From the NCBI RefSeq assembly GCF_964275005.1, contig NC_092690.1:12776010-12840009 (forward strand): a stretch of 64,000 nucleotides of DNA, given 5' to 3'. A program made the translations under genes and the position numbers. Source of the DNA: Diadema setosum. Taxonomy: Eukaryota; Echinodermata; Echinoidea; Diadematoida; Diadematidae. A model generated the notes under the pieces. The model saw nothing but the letters and a program-made list of their open reading frames with translations. It did no database searches and had not been told where the DNA came from. Within the stretch, counting starts at the first letter, position 1; every line of letters starts with the position of its first letter. This document shows positions 11,738-25,500 of the stretch, in pieces.

Positions 11738-13170
11738 CCCGTATATAAAGGCTGTACATGATTTGTTATGGAGATTCCCAAAATTATCTGTATCGAGTAA
11801 GCCTTCCCATGACATGGTATCCCCAAAGATTCCTCACGTTACTGGGCCTTTAAAAGCATCTCTTGTACTTCAACCCTACCCGCATCCCTGGGTATCTTGC
11901 CTCTGTCTAGACAGTCCTGGATCTGTTGAACCAATATTATAGTGTCTGATATTATGGATGTCCATTCGGTACACTGCGTCATTCTCTAGGGGACATTGCC
12001 TGGGTCCCTAGTCAGCGACGTGTGGACATCAGTTCTAACCAACCACTTTAAAGGCCCACATGCTCTAAATTTACTTCCCACTGTGCATTCCACTTATACA
12101 TGTATCATGACATCATCAAAAGTACACTTTCAAACTCATTTCAACCATATACAAACTCACGATACAGTCAACCTCACCTAAATCAACCTCAAACTAGTCA
12201 AAGAGCTGGCTGTGTCAAAGAAAATGGGTACAAATTTGTTTGTACAAATGGGTACAAATTTGTTTTGATTCTATTGTGTAAGTCCGAAGTCACGAACTAA
12301 ATGTGCAGGGATATTTTCTGGTCCCTTTGGAATGAGTTACAGGAGGGTGACTTTAATTGGCAGAAGTACGCCATAGACCCTTCATGCACATGTGACAATA
12401 CATAGACAGTTGGTCCCATTGTTATACTGTTATAAACACAACACAAGTGACGCCTGACATGCCTCGATCAAACAGCAAGACCATGGTGTTGACACGATGG
12501 CACTGAAATCAACAGTGGTTTGTAACAAACAGTTTGATTTTCTATGGTGAATCCATAATGCACATGGAAATCACCATATCCCACTGGCAAATAGAGACCA
12601 CAACTGCCCATTATGTGTGTTGTTTATGTGTGTAATCCAGAGTGTTCCACTATGAGGACACAAATGATAACATGTACAGCAGATTATCTCGTACAGCAAT
12701 GCCAATCAATAACCATCATACTCTCACTGAGATAAAAACAATTACTCCAAAGAACTGATACAGATCTGAATCCCTCACTGAGCAAATAATACAAAACTAT
12801 CAACACACATTAAAAAAGAAAAAGAAAAGAACAACAACAACAACAAAAAGGTGATCATGTGACCAAATTTTGGGAAGGGTAAAGGCCGAAAACTCTCCCC
12901 ATTCATTGCAAACATCATTCAAACTAGTGTGCAAAACATGCATCCCAGAAACATCAATGCATCCTGCAAATTGAAATCTGTAACAGAACAAAAATGGCAT
13001 GAGGTTGATTTTTAAAGATCATGGTATAAGCATGTCTTATACCATGTCTTCTTTTATTAAATATTTTGTAATATTATCGCATACAGTATTAGGGGAAAGT
13101 CATTTTCCGTCTTTCTTTTTTTTTTGGAGAGTCTGCTATCATTACCTAAACTTTACCAGCACTTTCATAT
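11738..13170. other. Stretch with no recognisable gene
   Basis: Only a small local duplication (GGTACAAATTTGTTT at about 12228-12265) and a CAA-rich tract at 12830 stand out. Confidence 0.45.
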
Positions 13171-13296
13171 CCTGGGCCCCCGTTTTATCAAAAGATATAA
13201 TCAATTGTAAATTCCCTTACCACACAGGCTGCCATAGACTTATGACAGAAATCAACTATGCAATCAATTATAACTCTTCATAAAACAGGGTCCTGG
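13171..13296. mobile_element. MITE-4 copy 1 (about 125 bp)
   Basis: Inverted ends CCTGGGCCCCCGTTTTAT and ATAAAACAGGGTCCTGG; same family as 26940-27074 and 29189-29302. It may lie in the USF 3' UTR or just beyond. Confidence 0.75.
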
Positions 13297-14041
13297 ACTG
13301 GTAATGGCATGGAGTCCTGTCTGTAATTAACCAGTTTTCTGATATATTCAAATTTCATGCATATATTTTTATCACAACAGTTGTTCCTGACAACCAGACA
13401 GCTTGTTGAGTCTTGCTTCACATTGCAACAACTATGGCAAGCAAAGCTGTATCCGTTATGTATTGAAATGCATTTTCGTAGGAATAGGTCAATAAATAAC
13501 TCAGTACTACCTTTTCAGGGGACAGAGGAAAGTCAAAACATATCAATAAATCTGAATACACCCGTTGACTGGCCTATTGCCTATTAAATGAAACATCACT
13601 ACATCAGGTGGTTTTTATGAGACATGTGTGTTTGCATTCTCCCTTGGCTGCAGCATTTGGTCACCCAAACCGTGCAGCTTCACAGATTTTGTTTTTGATT
13701 ATTTTTTAATGGCGCTCTGTCCATCGTATCCGGATCCGTAGACAATGTGTGCATATGGGGCGCTGCGTCGTCACAGCGTGTACACCTGCTGCTTCACTCG
13801 CGATGCATTATCTTGACACTGACGTAACTGATTTGTGGCATGCAGTCCCTGGGGGAAGTCTGGGAGCCATCAGAAGTGTTGAGAAGACATGCTTCCATCC
13901 TTGCATTCGACGAGCATGGAATTCAATTTCCTCTTTAATGGTCGTCCAATGAATGTTCTTGACCGTGCAAAAAAAAGAACAAAAAAATGAAAAAAAAGAG
14001 GATGAAAACGAAAACTTTAAAAAAAAAATTCAGCTGCACGT
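13297..14041 (-). other. Region downstream of USF stop, likely 3' UTR in part
   Basis: Immediately 3' of the USF coding end. The transcript end cannot be fixed from sequence alone; minus-strand ATTAAA occurs at 13934-13939 and 13705-13710. Confidence 0.4.
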
Positions 14042-14254
14042 TTAATTAGGTGTCCCTGGAACATCAATTCCATGCTGCTGTAACTGTGCCCTCAAGAGGG
14101 CGTTCTCATTCTTTAGTTCTTCCAGCTGTTGCCTCATGAGTTCGGCGTCCACCTGGAGCCGTTCCGTCTCCTTCAGTGTGTCCGCCATCCGTGAGTTGGC
14201 CGTCCGCAGCTCGGCGATGTAGTCGCACGTCTTGGCCAGGATGCCTCCTTTGCT
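14042..14254 (-). CDS. USF: USF coding exon 8 (helix 2, leucine zipper, stop)
   Basis: Seventy codons plus TAA. It begins SKGGILAKTCDYIAELR (helix 2) and continues into a coiled coil with L248, M255, L265, M272, L279 and L286. The tail QLQQHGIDVPGTPN resembles the QLRHHGLEV tail of USF1. The acceptor is ATCCCAAGCAG. The 3' UTR runs leftward; possible poly(A) signals on the minus strand are ATTAAA at 13934-13939 and 13705-13710 and AATAAA at 13053-13058, and I cannot choose between them. Intron 7 (14255-15518) contains a MITE-5 copy. Confidence 0.98.
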   Translation of the reverse strand, partial: SKGGILAKTCDYIAELRTANSRMADTLKETERLQVDAELMRQQLEELKNENALLRAQLQQHGIDVPGTPN

Positions 14255-17200
14255 CTGCTTGGGATGAGAAGTGAAGAAAATTGTGCACAACACTGATAAG
14301 TTTGGGAGCCGCAAAAAAGGAAAATATTTGCATGTGGATCAGAAAAACACTGCAATTTTCCTATCATATCATATCGCAGAGCAAGAGAACAATCATTTCA
14401 TCGGGGGACAAGACCTTGTATGTCAAATTTTGTGAAAATCACTTTTTTTTAATGAATTGTAAGATAATCAGTTATGGGATGTCCTGTCTATAAAATTCAA
14501 GCTGTCTTATTTTGAAAAGGAAGCTACTACAGCATGTCAAAAGGAAGCCAATCCCATTTGTTAAAAGTGCTTTGGCTGCCACGTGATATGTGCCTCTTCA
14601 CATATACCTGTATCTATGTTGTTGTTTTTTTGTCAGTGTTTACAGTGGTTGTTAAAATTGTCTCCATGATAAATTGCTGCAGAGTATGTGCTACTGACAG
14701 CGAACATACCACAGCACAAGGGGAGACTTTTTTCAAATGTGTGTGATATTGGTCACACATGATCTTATGGCAACTCTTCACTTTCAATTCTAATTACTTT
14801 TTAATGGATAATGATGCCTTAAACGTTTGATTCAGTAATGAATAGCATGAGCTTCTATTTAGTGTGCAAATTTCAGCTTAATCTGATAATCCCTTTATTG
14901 TGGTTACTGTTTTACATCCAGATTTTCTGTCCCATTCATGGCATGGAGCACAGCTTGGTGAGGATTAAAACTTGACTGGACTCTACATTTCAAAGCCACT
15001 TTTCTCAACAAACATTTTTTTGGAGTGTGTTCTTTCTTTCTATGCTTAAGATAGGTTAGGAAAGTAATTTGTATTGAGTAATACATTACTCGAAAGCATA
15101 GACTCTGCTCATTCAGAATCTAACCTTTCCTAAAAATTCATGTCTGGTGACATTTCAGGGGGTTTGTGATCCAGGGTCACATAATATAGTAATTTAATGG
15201 CACCTGAAGGAACTGCAGTTCTACAGATTTACCTTTTCATATGAAAGGTAATTCTCACTTTTTTAAAAACACTGCCAAAATTGGATTACCCTTCACTACA
15301 AATGCTGTATCCAAGCAAAAATCTTGCTATAAAGCAAATATCCTGTACACGTGTACTACATCTGCTTCATCCAACAAACTCTCACTATAACTGAAATCAC
15401 GCTATAATGCAATCAACTCATACTACAAATCATGTATCCAAATATGCACTACATGTCTCCCCGCCTCAATGCACAAAAATGGAGCTCACTGCAAAGTCTC
15501 ACTGAAAGATCAACATACCTGTCCTTGTTTGGAATGGTCTGTGTTGCAGTCGGGGATAATTTTCGAGAGTTTGACGATCCAGTTGTTGATTTTGTCTCTT
15601 CTCCTCCTCTCCACCTCATTGTGGGTGGCTCTCCTCCTCTCGTCCCTCACTGTCCTCGCGCTGTCGATTTTCCTGACAGTGCAAATAGGAGCAGACGTGT
15701 CGAAGGTTACACCAAGCAATTGATGCAATTCTTGGCAACCTCAGGTAACAAATAGAAATCTGCTATTTTGCTAATTTTTTTTTTTTAGTGTTGTACCCGG
15801 GTTACCCAAACAAGAACACACAAAACAAAACAAAACAAATGAGTGAGAGCAATATTCAGTGCTTTATGCAATAAGATGCAGCATCATACCAAACTTAAGT
15901 CATTTCCACGACTGTTTGAGTTAAAGGGGAATGAGACCCAAATGTATAACTTTTGAACGGACTAGCCGATTTACGTAAAACTTCACTCTAACAAATGCGT
16001 CCTACTGATATTTCTGCATTCACTCAGTCCACATATATATTGGGCTTTCATTCTTCTTTAATGAAATACACAAAAATATGAGGAAAACATACAATATAAC
16101 TCGTATATGCGGCCTTCTTAAAGGGATTGTAAAGATTTATTCGAGACTTAACGTCTGGTTTCTAACATTTTTTTGTGAAACAATGAGAAACCTCTCATAA
16201 ACATGAAAGAGCATGTAAATCCAAGAGGGATTCAACATTTATTTGATGAAAATTGGCTTTGAAATGGCTGAGACATCCAAAACAGTGCAAATCCTAGTAA
16301 AAGGTTGGGACCCACTTTTTATTAGGATTGCTTTGTTTTACTTTGTTTTTTGGATGTCTCGGCCATTCCACAACCAATTTCCATCTCATAAACTTTGAAT
16401 TCCTCTTAGAATGTTATGCTTTTGTATCATTTCATAAGTGGTTTTTTGGTATCTTGCAAAGAGTTCAAAGCCCAATCCTCATCTCCACCAATACTACACC
16501 ATCCGTTTAGCCCACAGAAGACTAGTCCCGAGTATACTTGGGCAGGTGTCTATGGGAAATGCATGTCATAGCAAAATCAGTCCGTCCTCAATGGAATAAA
16601 GTGGACACATTCAACTTACGCATTGAACTGATGCGTCCTGGGGGCAATGGTCCTTTGTGAGGCTCCCTGAAGAACGTCTTGAGGTGACATCATGACGTAG
16701 AATTGACCTGCAGCAAAGGTCACAGCAAAGGTCACAACAAAGGTCACAACAAAGGCACTTGCATTAACACAAACTCCACAGATATCCACATTTGTAATTA
16801 ATGTACAGTTATAAGCACACACAAAAATACTATAAAGGAAACACACAATTACTTGAAATTAAGTTTATCACACACTTTGCACATATGTTTTAACTGTTAG
16901 CAAGGATTTGCTGAGATCCTTTCGATAATCCTTGGCCTGTCTGGTTTCAATTCTGTCATTTCATGAAAACCCTTTACACACTGTTCACTTTCAACTCTGA
17001 TAACTTTTGAAAGGATAGTGCTACTGTGTTCAAAGTTGAGAGTATCAGTAATGAATAGAATGTACTCAATGAATGTGGACAATTTAGTAATCTGACAATC
17101 CCCTCATTGTGGTTATCACAGAGTTGTACATCTTTTTTGTTTTTCTGTCCAATCCATGGTACAGCGCACAACTTGGTAGGATTAAAGGGTGTGTACAGTT

Positions 17201-19475
17201 CTGGTCGAGGTGAGGATTTAGCTTTTAACGTTTTGCGAGATATTCAGAAACCACTCTATGAGATGTCAAAGAGCATGCAGTTCTAAGGGGTATCAAAAGT
17301 TTATTTGAGGAAATTTGGTTTTGAAATGGCTGAGATATCCCAAAACAAGGTGAAACAAAGAGATCCTAATAAAGTTGTGGCATGTCGCCTTTTATTATTA
17401 GCACTTTTTTTGATATCTCAGCCATTTGAAAACCAATTTTCATCAAATAAACATTGAATCCTTCTTAAAATTATATGCTCTTTCATATTTCATAAGAGGC
17501 TTTTCATTATCCCACTTAGGAATGTTCAAAACATGAATCCCCACCTCAACCAGTACTGTACAGTCCCTTTAAGCACTTGAATAGGCCCTAAACTTCAAAT
17601 CCTCTTTTCCCAGTGAACACTTTTCTAGATCGTGTACTTTCTTTCCTTTAATATTAATAGATAGGTTATGGTGGTCCATTTGTATTTGAGTTAGACATCA
17701 TTTTAAAGCTTAGAATCTACTCTTTAGGAATCTGCCCTGAACTAAAAAATAAATGTCTGATGACTTTTCATTAGTTTTGTGATGCAAGGTCACATATACG
17801 TCAGCCCAGTATGACAAATGTCCCCACATACAGTGTACAATATATGTCAGGTCACATAATGCCATTGAGAGTTAGTTAAAGTCTCATGAAGTTTGTATGC
17901 TGTAAAGAGAAATAGCACAGGACTCTGCTAAAGCAGCCAGCTGCCCAATGACGGCTTACACACTTCACTATTATTTTTTTTTTCTCAGTGCCCTGCACAT
18001 ACTTGACAGGGAACTACAACTGATTTCTACTAATTGCAGGCATTCAGGCAAAGACTGAGTACTTTCAACATATGAGTGTCCATTAAACCCATTGAGGACG
18101 AGTCCCAAAGATACTTGGTCAAGCGTCTATTAGAAATGAGTGTTATCGCAAAATCAGCCCGTCCATAACGGGTTAATTTGCAACTTGATTGATACCAGAG
18201 TTTAAGCTGCCCAAGACAAGCAGGCAAGAGCCTATGAATATGAATATGCTACACTGCTTTTCACATACCCCCTGCACTACCCGCAGTTTGGGCAATACCA
18301 GCCCCTTCCGTGGTTCCAGCCGCCGCTGTCCCATCTGTAGAGATGGCCGCTGCTGCTGGGAAGTATGTGAAGCGTGTTTCCCCGCCTTGGCTCTCGCTCG
18401 TGGGACTTTCCCCATTGCTGAAGGGACCCTGGACAATCTGAGGTTGAAGGTCAAGGGTCAAAAAGTGGAAAGGTCGAGAGCTTTATAGATGAATGTCATT
18501 CCATTTGTGTTGCAAGTAAAAGCAATGCCAACGTTGCTCTTCAGTACAGGGATATGGCTGATATTGGTAAAAGTTCTCTTAATTATTGAATATAGATATA
18601 ACAAAACATCATCATTATCGTATCAATTCCAGTGATTATAACCAACTTACACCACAAAACAAACAAAAAGTCACACGTCCTGACTGTATGTGAGGACTCA
18701 AAATATGTGAAAGGGTCAACCGAATTAATCTTGAATTTTGCATATTCCCTGAAAGAGCAATTTGGCTTCTATATTGTTGTAAAATTTGGGTTCATTAAGC
18801 AAATGGGGAATTGCTTTTAGCACTTAAAAGCAGTCTTCCTAGAACACCTTTTTTTGTAAATAGAATAGTTTGATTCTAATAGGTGTGTCTTCAAGTCCCC
18901 TTTTCTAATTCTTAACCCTTTTACACTATCTTCACTTTCAACTCTAATAATGGTACAAAACTACGCTACTGCTTTGAAAGTTGGCTTTGTCATGGATAGA
19001 ATGTGTTAACAGAGCGCGCTCAATTTCAGCTTAATCTGATTTTAATCCCTTCATTGTTGTTGCTATGGAGTTTACATCCTGCTTTTTGTCCCGTTCACTG
19101 CACAGAGCATGGCTTGGCAAGACTATTAAGCTCTTAAATAGACCATATACTTCAGAGCCTCTTCTCAGTACACACTTTTCCAGAGTGTGTGCTTTATATC
19201 TAATAATACAGGTGTAAGGGTAATTAGGTTAGGAGAGTCCCTTTGAATTGAGTTATACATCATTTCACGCCTAACATCCGCTCTTTCAGAATTTGCCTTT
19301 ATATAAAAATCCATGTCTTGTGACTTTTTGTTGGTTTTTTGATGTAAGGTCACATAAGTGTACATACCAGCTTCCAGAACATATCCTAACACAATTCAAG
19401 AGGATGATTTCTCAGGCTACATTTGTACGTAAGTCTATTTGATTCATATGTTAATTGGAAAGAGTAACACACACA

Positions 19476-19507
<32 letters not shown>

Positions 19508-22500
19508 TGAAAGGTTAACATGTTCTTTCCCAAATCACACAATCCATATCAAAGACTGTCATTCTACAATGTACAGCATCCACTATACATTCATGTACCT
19601 GGTAGACACCGAGTCAATCACAATGGAGCTACATGTAGACTGTCTCTTTGTTACACAAATGTCTGCAGTTTCACATTTGTAATAAAAGACCTCAGTTTTG
19701 AATCCACCCACTAAACTTCAAAGACGAGAGTCCTTGAAATGACAAAGATCAGAGCATCATGAGTTTGGACAGTCCAGTGGAGGGATTCAGGAGGGACTTT
19801 TGTCTTCTCTTTCCTTCTTCACGACTGATATGATCGTATGATAGAACACGTGACAACAGAGCACACAGCATACATACTGAAAAAGTGGAAATTTTTGCAC
19901 ATTCGCACAACCAGAAACTAGCAGATAAATAAATGCGCAAAGATATTTCTGCTTGTTATAACTTATATGTACCATTATGTATTAAATGTCTTGATTCCAC
20001 AAGATTAAAAACACGCAAAATTCATCTTACTGGGCAGAGCGCAAAGAATTACTCACACAAAAATATCCACGTTTACAGTAATGACCAAATAACGCAAGCT
20101 ATCCCAATATGTGCACGAAGCATCCATGTTGTCTGCGTTCTTCAGTTTGAATCAAAAACATTTCAATAGGATTTCATCATTGAAAGAGGGGAGACATTGT
20201 AGCTCCATTGCAACGAGTGGATATGAGTAATTTATTCTGTGCATTTGTATGACTTCTGCACTGTGGCATCAAGATCTTTCTGCAGTTTTGTACATTATGT
20301 GTTTTGTTTTTACACATACAATGTAGGACATATACATTAGTGGAGCTAAGATCTTGAGAGGTTGAGTTTCAAATATCAATCACATTAAAAGAAAGTATGC
20401 CTTCAAAAGCTTTGCAGTTTTTTTCTCTCTCATGCTCTATTGTGAATTGCTATTAAAATGTCATAACATTTAAGTGCTTAGACATAAAGTTGGGTACAAC
20501 TGTATAGACGACCTACAGTGACATACATTTGACATAGAAGGGTACAGTTTCTCTTTCTTCTACCTTTCCACCTCCCATAAATGTCAATCAGATAGTATGA
20601 AACGAGTGTATCACCACTGATAGCCAAATCCAGGGAACAAGTTGGAAATCTCAAAAGTTTTCTTCTAGTGATACTCCACATGTATGAAAATATACAACTG
20701 TACAAAGTTTAAAATGAATGTGTGTCTGTATGCATGTGTCACAATGTTGGGGTGGGGGTTTGTGTGTGTAAGTGGGTGTGTTACACCTCGTTCTTGCCCT
20801 TGGGTGTATGTGTGTGTGTTTTTTCATGTGTGTGGGGAGGGGTGAGTGTGCATGTGTGCGTACCTGTGTGTGTGTGTGTGTGTGTGTGCGTGTGTGTCTT
20901 TGCATGCGTGTGTGCACGCAGTATGCTTCTGTGTGTGCTTGATGAATCTGAGATTACCCCTAAATTAGTTGATAATGCAAGCACTTTGGGCAGAGGAAAA
21001 CCACACCCATTACTCACATGGCAAACGTGAAGCGTTCTTGTGAGGTACAATCATGTGACACTTAATGGACACTTAGGTGTAATAACATTAACTGACTTCA
21101 TTTCATCTTTCACTCGACAGTCTCTCTTGTCTAGTCATGGAATCTATTTATTAACACAACAATAATTTGTACTCTTTAGTTTTCTCTGGGGCTTTTTTTT
21201 TTTTTTGGGGGGGGGGGAGGGGGCTTATTTTGTTTTGTTTGTTGCTGTTGGCAGGTTTTTTTTCGGGGGGGGGGGGGGGGGGTGAACGATGGTCAAATTG
21301 ACCCTGCATCTCTTTGTGTTTTCTTCCTTGATACAGTGCTAGGATTGTAAACCAGCTAATATTTGTCTTTCTTTGCAACACTCATCAAGAAACTTTGAAG
21401 TGGTGCGCTGACAGGATGCTATATGTTTACTGTACAATCAGCACATCAGTATCGAAGTCACTTGTAGCATTCGATTCCCACTTTCAAAGAAATACTTCTT
21501 GTCTGGTTTACTTTGAGTTTCAGGGAACTACTCTTCCATTTGTGTTTGCTTGCTTTGTATTGTTTTGTCTTATTCAGTTGTTCTGTCATGTTTTTCACTT
21601 TGTTTTGTTTTTCATTTGTTTGATTTGTTTTGTCTTGTGTTTCTTATTCTAGGCTGAGAGAAAGTCTAGAGTGAATAATCGTAAAAGTTGTTATTTTTGC
21701 TAGGGTTTAATTTTCGCCAATTTCCCAAATCACAGTTAACCATGAATTCAACAACACAACAACAACAACAAATGTTGCCATGTGCTAGGATGATAGTGCG
21801 TTTATGATGATCTTGGTGTCACTTTGCGAGAACAACTTCTTGCAAAAATGTCTGCGACCTCCTCATTCGCAAAAATATCTGTGTGCAAAAATAATGGTGT
21901 ATTTAGTAGTAAATGAAGGGGTTAATAAGATCTTTGCATTAATATGCTCTCTCATACAGAAGTATGACTGTCTGTCTCACCTGTGTTAGAGCCTGTTGGC
22001 CTTGTGGAAAGGTAGTTACCACCGTCTGTGGACTGGCGTCGCTGTCCCCGACCTGCACCACGCGATACGTCACCTGACTCTGACCGTTACTGTCTGTGCG
22101 GAACTGATACTATTGAGGGGTGAGAGGAGAGATGAAGAAAGATGCAGTCACGTGCACAAAGCAGAATGGAGATCACCCCAAGAGGGTTTTTTCATTGATG
22201 AGAGAGATCCTTCTTTCGTGCTCTGCGGCTCCCAGGCTAAAGAACTGAGTGGCATTAAAACCTTGGTCATGTGATCACAATGAGAGTGCTATTATGACTT
22301 CACAACAACTTTCAAGCATAACACAAATTTGTACCATGGATATACTGTGAAGTCACAGCAGGCAGGCAAAAAGAGATACAGTAATTTTTCACTTCTGTTT
22401 TAAGTGTGGAACCATCAGTCATTTCTGGCACAGAAAATTGTAAAGTGCTAAAATACAAGTGCTGCAATTCAACATCATGTATAACTCAAGTTTAAAGGGT

Positions 22501-25500
22501 GTGTACAGTTCTGGTCGAGGTGAGGATTTAGCTTTTAACGTTTTGCGAGATATTCAGAAACCACTCTATGAGATGTCAAAGAGCATGCAGTTCTAAGGGG
22601 TATCAAAAGTTTATTTGATGAAAATCGGTTTTGAAATGGCCGAGATATCCAAAAACAAGGTGAAACAAAGAGATCCTAATAAAGTTGTGGCATGTCGCCT
22701 TTTATTATAAGCACCTTTTTTTTTTTGGATATCTCAGCCATTTGAAAACCAATTTTCATCAAATAAACGTTGAATCCTTCTTAAAATTACATGCTCTTTC
22801 ATATTTCATAGACAGGCTTTTCATTATGTCACCTAGGAATGTTCAAAACATGAATCCCCACCTCAACCAGTACTGTGCAGTCCCTTTTATAGTGACTACA
22901 GTTGAGTCAACCCAACAGACTGGGTTAAGTTGATTCAAACTGAGAAAATTGAAAGATGTAAAAGTTTTGGATTTCTAAATGCTTCACATATTTACTTCTT
23001 GGTGACAATGGTTGCAACCTACATTGTACCGTCTCAAATTACATGACAATGTCATCAACTTACGATTCCAATGATTCAAGTAAAAAAACAACAAAAAAAG
23101 GCATACAACTGTAATACCTACAATTGTACTGTAGATTGACAAAACAGAAACAAAGAATGGTGAAAAGGGTAGAGGTTTTTCTGATATCATGAAATTAAGC
23201 AAAGATCTGTGTCAAATGTGTATAGGGCAAGAAGAGAGTTCCTTCTTAAGGCTGATGGTAGTTTGATACATTCACATTTTTGAAACAAACATACAGTTTG
23301 CATAAAAATGTAAATTTATAAATAACTAGAAATGTCGCTATGGCAACTGGTATGCCTCCGCCATAATGCACAATTCTCCTAATAGGTCTATAGTACGTCT
23401 TGCCAATGTGTGATGACAGTTTCATCTTGGCAAAACATTAAAATGACATGTTATACTGTAATGTGTTGAGTGTTCACTTTCCTTGAACTATCTAGATCTA
23501 ATTGGACGAATGGCTACATTTTCTAAGAGAGTTATATGTATTTGGGGATATGATGACTTTTAACACTTTTATAAGTGGATGCACTGAGCCATTTCAAAAT
23601 ATAGAGAAAAAGTGTAATTTCTGCATCAAATAGTAAATTGTTAGAATTTTGACCCTCTGACCTTAACATTCCAAAGAGAATCACTGTCGGCAGAACATGC
23701 ATAAATATTAGTTTCATGATGATACCTTCAGCCACAAAAGTGAAATCTAATGAGTTGGCCTTGACCTTTGACCCCCTGATCTTGACCTCATGACCACAAC
23801 ATTCTCGAGATAATCAATGCCAGTCAGTACAGAAATGTATTATGTTCCATGAAGATACCTGGAACGCTTTCCAAGATATGAAGAAAAATATGAGATGTTA
23901 ACATTTTCACTTGACCTTTGAACTTTGACCTCATGACCCAAAACTCTCACTAGAGAATCTTCATTGGTTAATACATGTATGCACTAAGTTTCAAGAAAAT
24001 ACCTTGAGGCATTGCATAGATATGGGGGAAATAGTGAAATTTTGTACATCTGACCTTGACCTTTGACCTTGAGCATGTGTTCCCATGAGTTGACAGGCAC
24101 AATTTCACCCCCTCATACATTTGTACATATAACCTGCCAAGTTCCATTTGGATACCTCAAACGGTTTTGAAGGTACATGTATGCTGTCCACAACATTGAT
24201 TATGGAGGGACGGACGGACGGAAGGACGGACAACCCGAAAACATAATGCCTCCGGCGACACTTCATGGCAGAGGCATAACAACACAGCAAGTGCATGTTA
24301 ATAGCATTATATCAGAAAATGGTATCTTAACCAAAAAAAAAAAAAAAAAAAAAATATGTGGGGTTGGCCAAGAGTGCCAACAAACTGTACTTCATGTGTA
24401 TGGGACATTACACACAGGACACTACGGGACACTACACACCAACTCCCTACTTGCGCATATCAACTAAAACTGGCAAGTAGGCCTAAAATGTAAAAACATA
24501 CCTCATGTCCGTGTACATTGGAGTAAAAGATTTAAGTTACTTGCCCCCAAATGTCCATTTGGGCATCTGTACTGTAAAACCAGAAATGTTTGTCTGCATG
24601 CAGCTTTTCCGCATTGCACAAGTGAGCCACAATTGGCAAAAGTAAAATGCATGTGAAAGTTTTTGTCTGCACAATCCAGTATAATATGTAGTGTACTCCT
24701 AATTTTTTCATGGTCGGCAATTCGCCAAAGTTTCATGTTGCAAACAGGCAGTCGGCTCCAATTCGCACAAACCTTCATGAAGCGATTATTTCGGGTTTTA
24801 CAGTAAATTCTAATATAAGGTAGCGGTAATTATATTTCTGTAATACCCCAAGGGTATTTTGACATTCACCCTGACATAATACTCTGACAGTGAATGATTA
24901 TTATGCACCAATTACATGATAAGGGTAGGATACAGTTACTAGTCAGTACTTGTTTAAGGAGTGGGTCTGGAGTGCTTTAGTCTGGTCACTTTCACTTTTA
25001 TTTTCGATATATACAAGACTTTAATTTGATTCACGGTCAGCAGTGAATGTTTGACTTGTAGATCTAGCAATACAAAAGACTGCTCAAGACTTTGTGCTCG
25101 TCTGCAAGTGTGTATTAAAGTATAGTGTATACAATGTACAATTTGTAGGTGTGTGCATGTGACATTTAATACAGATTGTAGCAGAAATTGTTGGGTTTTT
25201 TTTTTTTGCTTTTTTTGGTTTTTTTTTTAACTCTAGACATACTGTATATATATACACAAAACACCAGATAACTATACACTTGTGTTAATAGCATTCTACA
25301 TTGTATGCACTATCCATGACAGCTCTGATAACTATATGTGTTTGGAATCAGTTACATATATTATTATATCTTATTCGAGTTTGATTTCAATTGATTAATT
25401 GATTATTATAGAGTATACATGTACAGTACAACATATATTTTGTGGGGTTTTTATTTTCATGAATTTTGCGATACACTGTACAGTAGGTGCTATTCATGAA

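Noticed and set aside
20651..21050. His/Thr- and Cys/Val-rich open frames
   Set aside because: Translations of the (GT)n/(CA)n tract.
14580..22154. Significant enrichment of CACGTG in the whole window
   Set aside because: I count about seven sites in 64 kb, roughly what base composition alone would give; only the placement in USF is mentioned as a weak lead.
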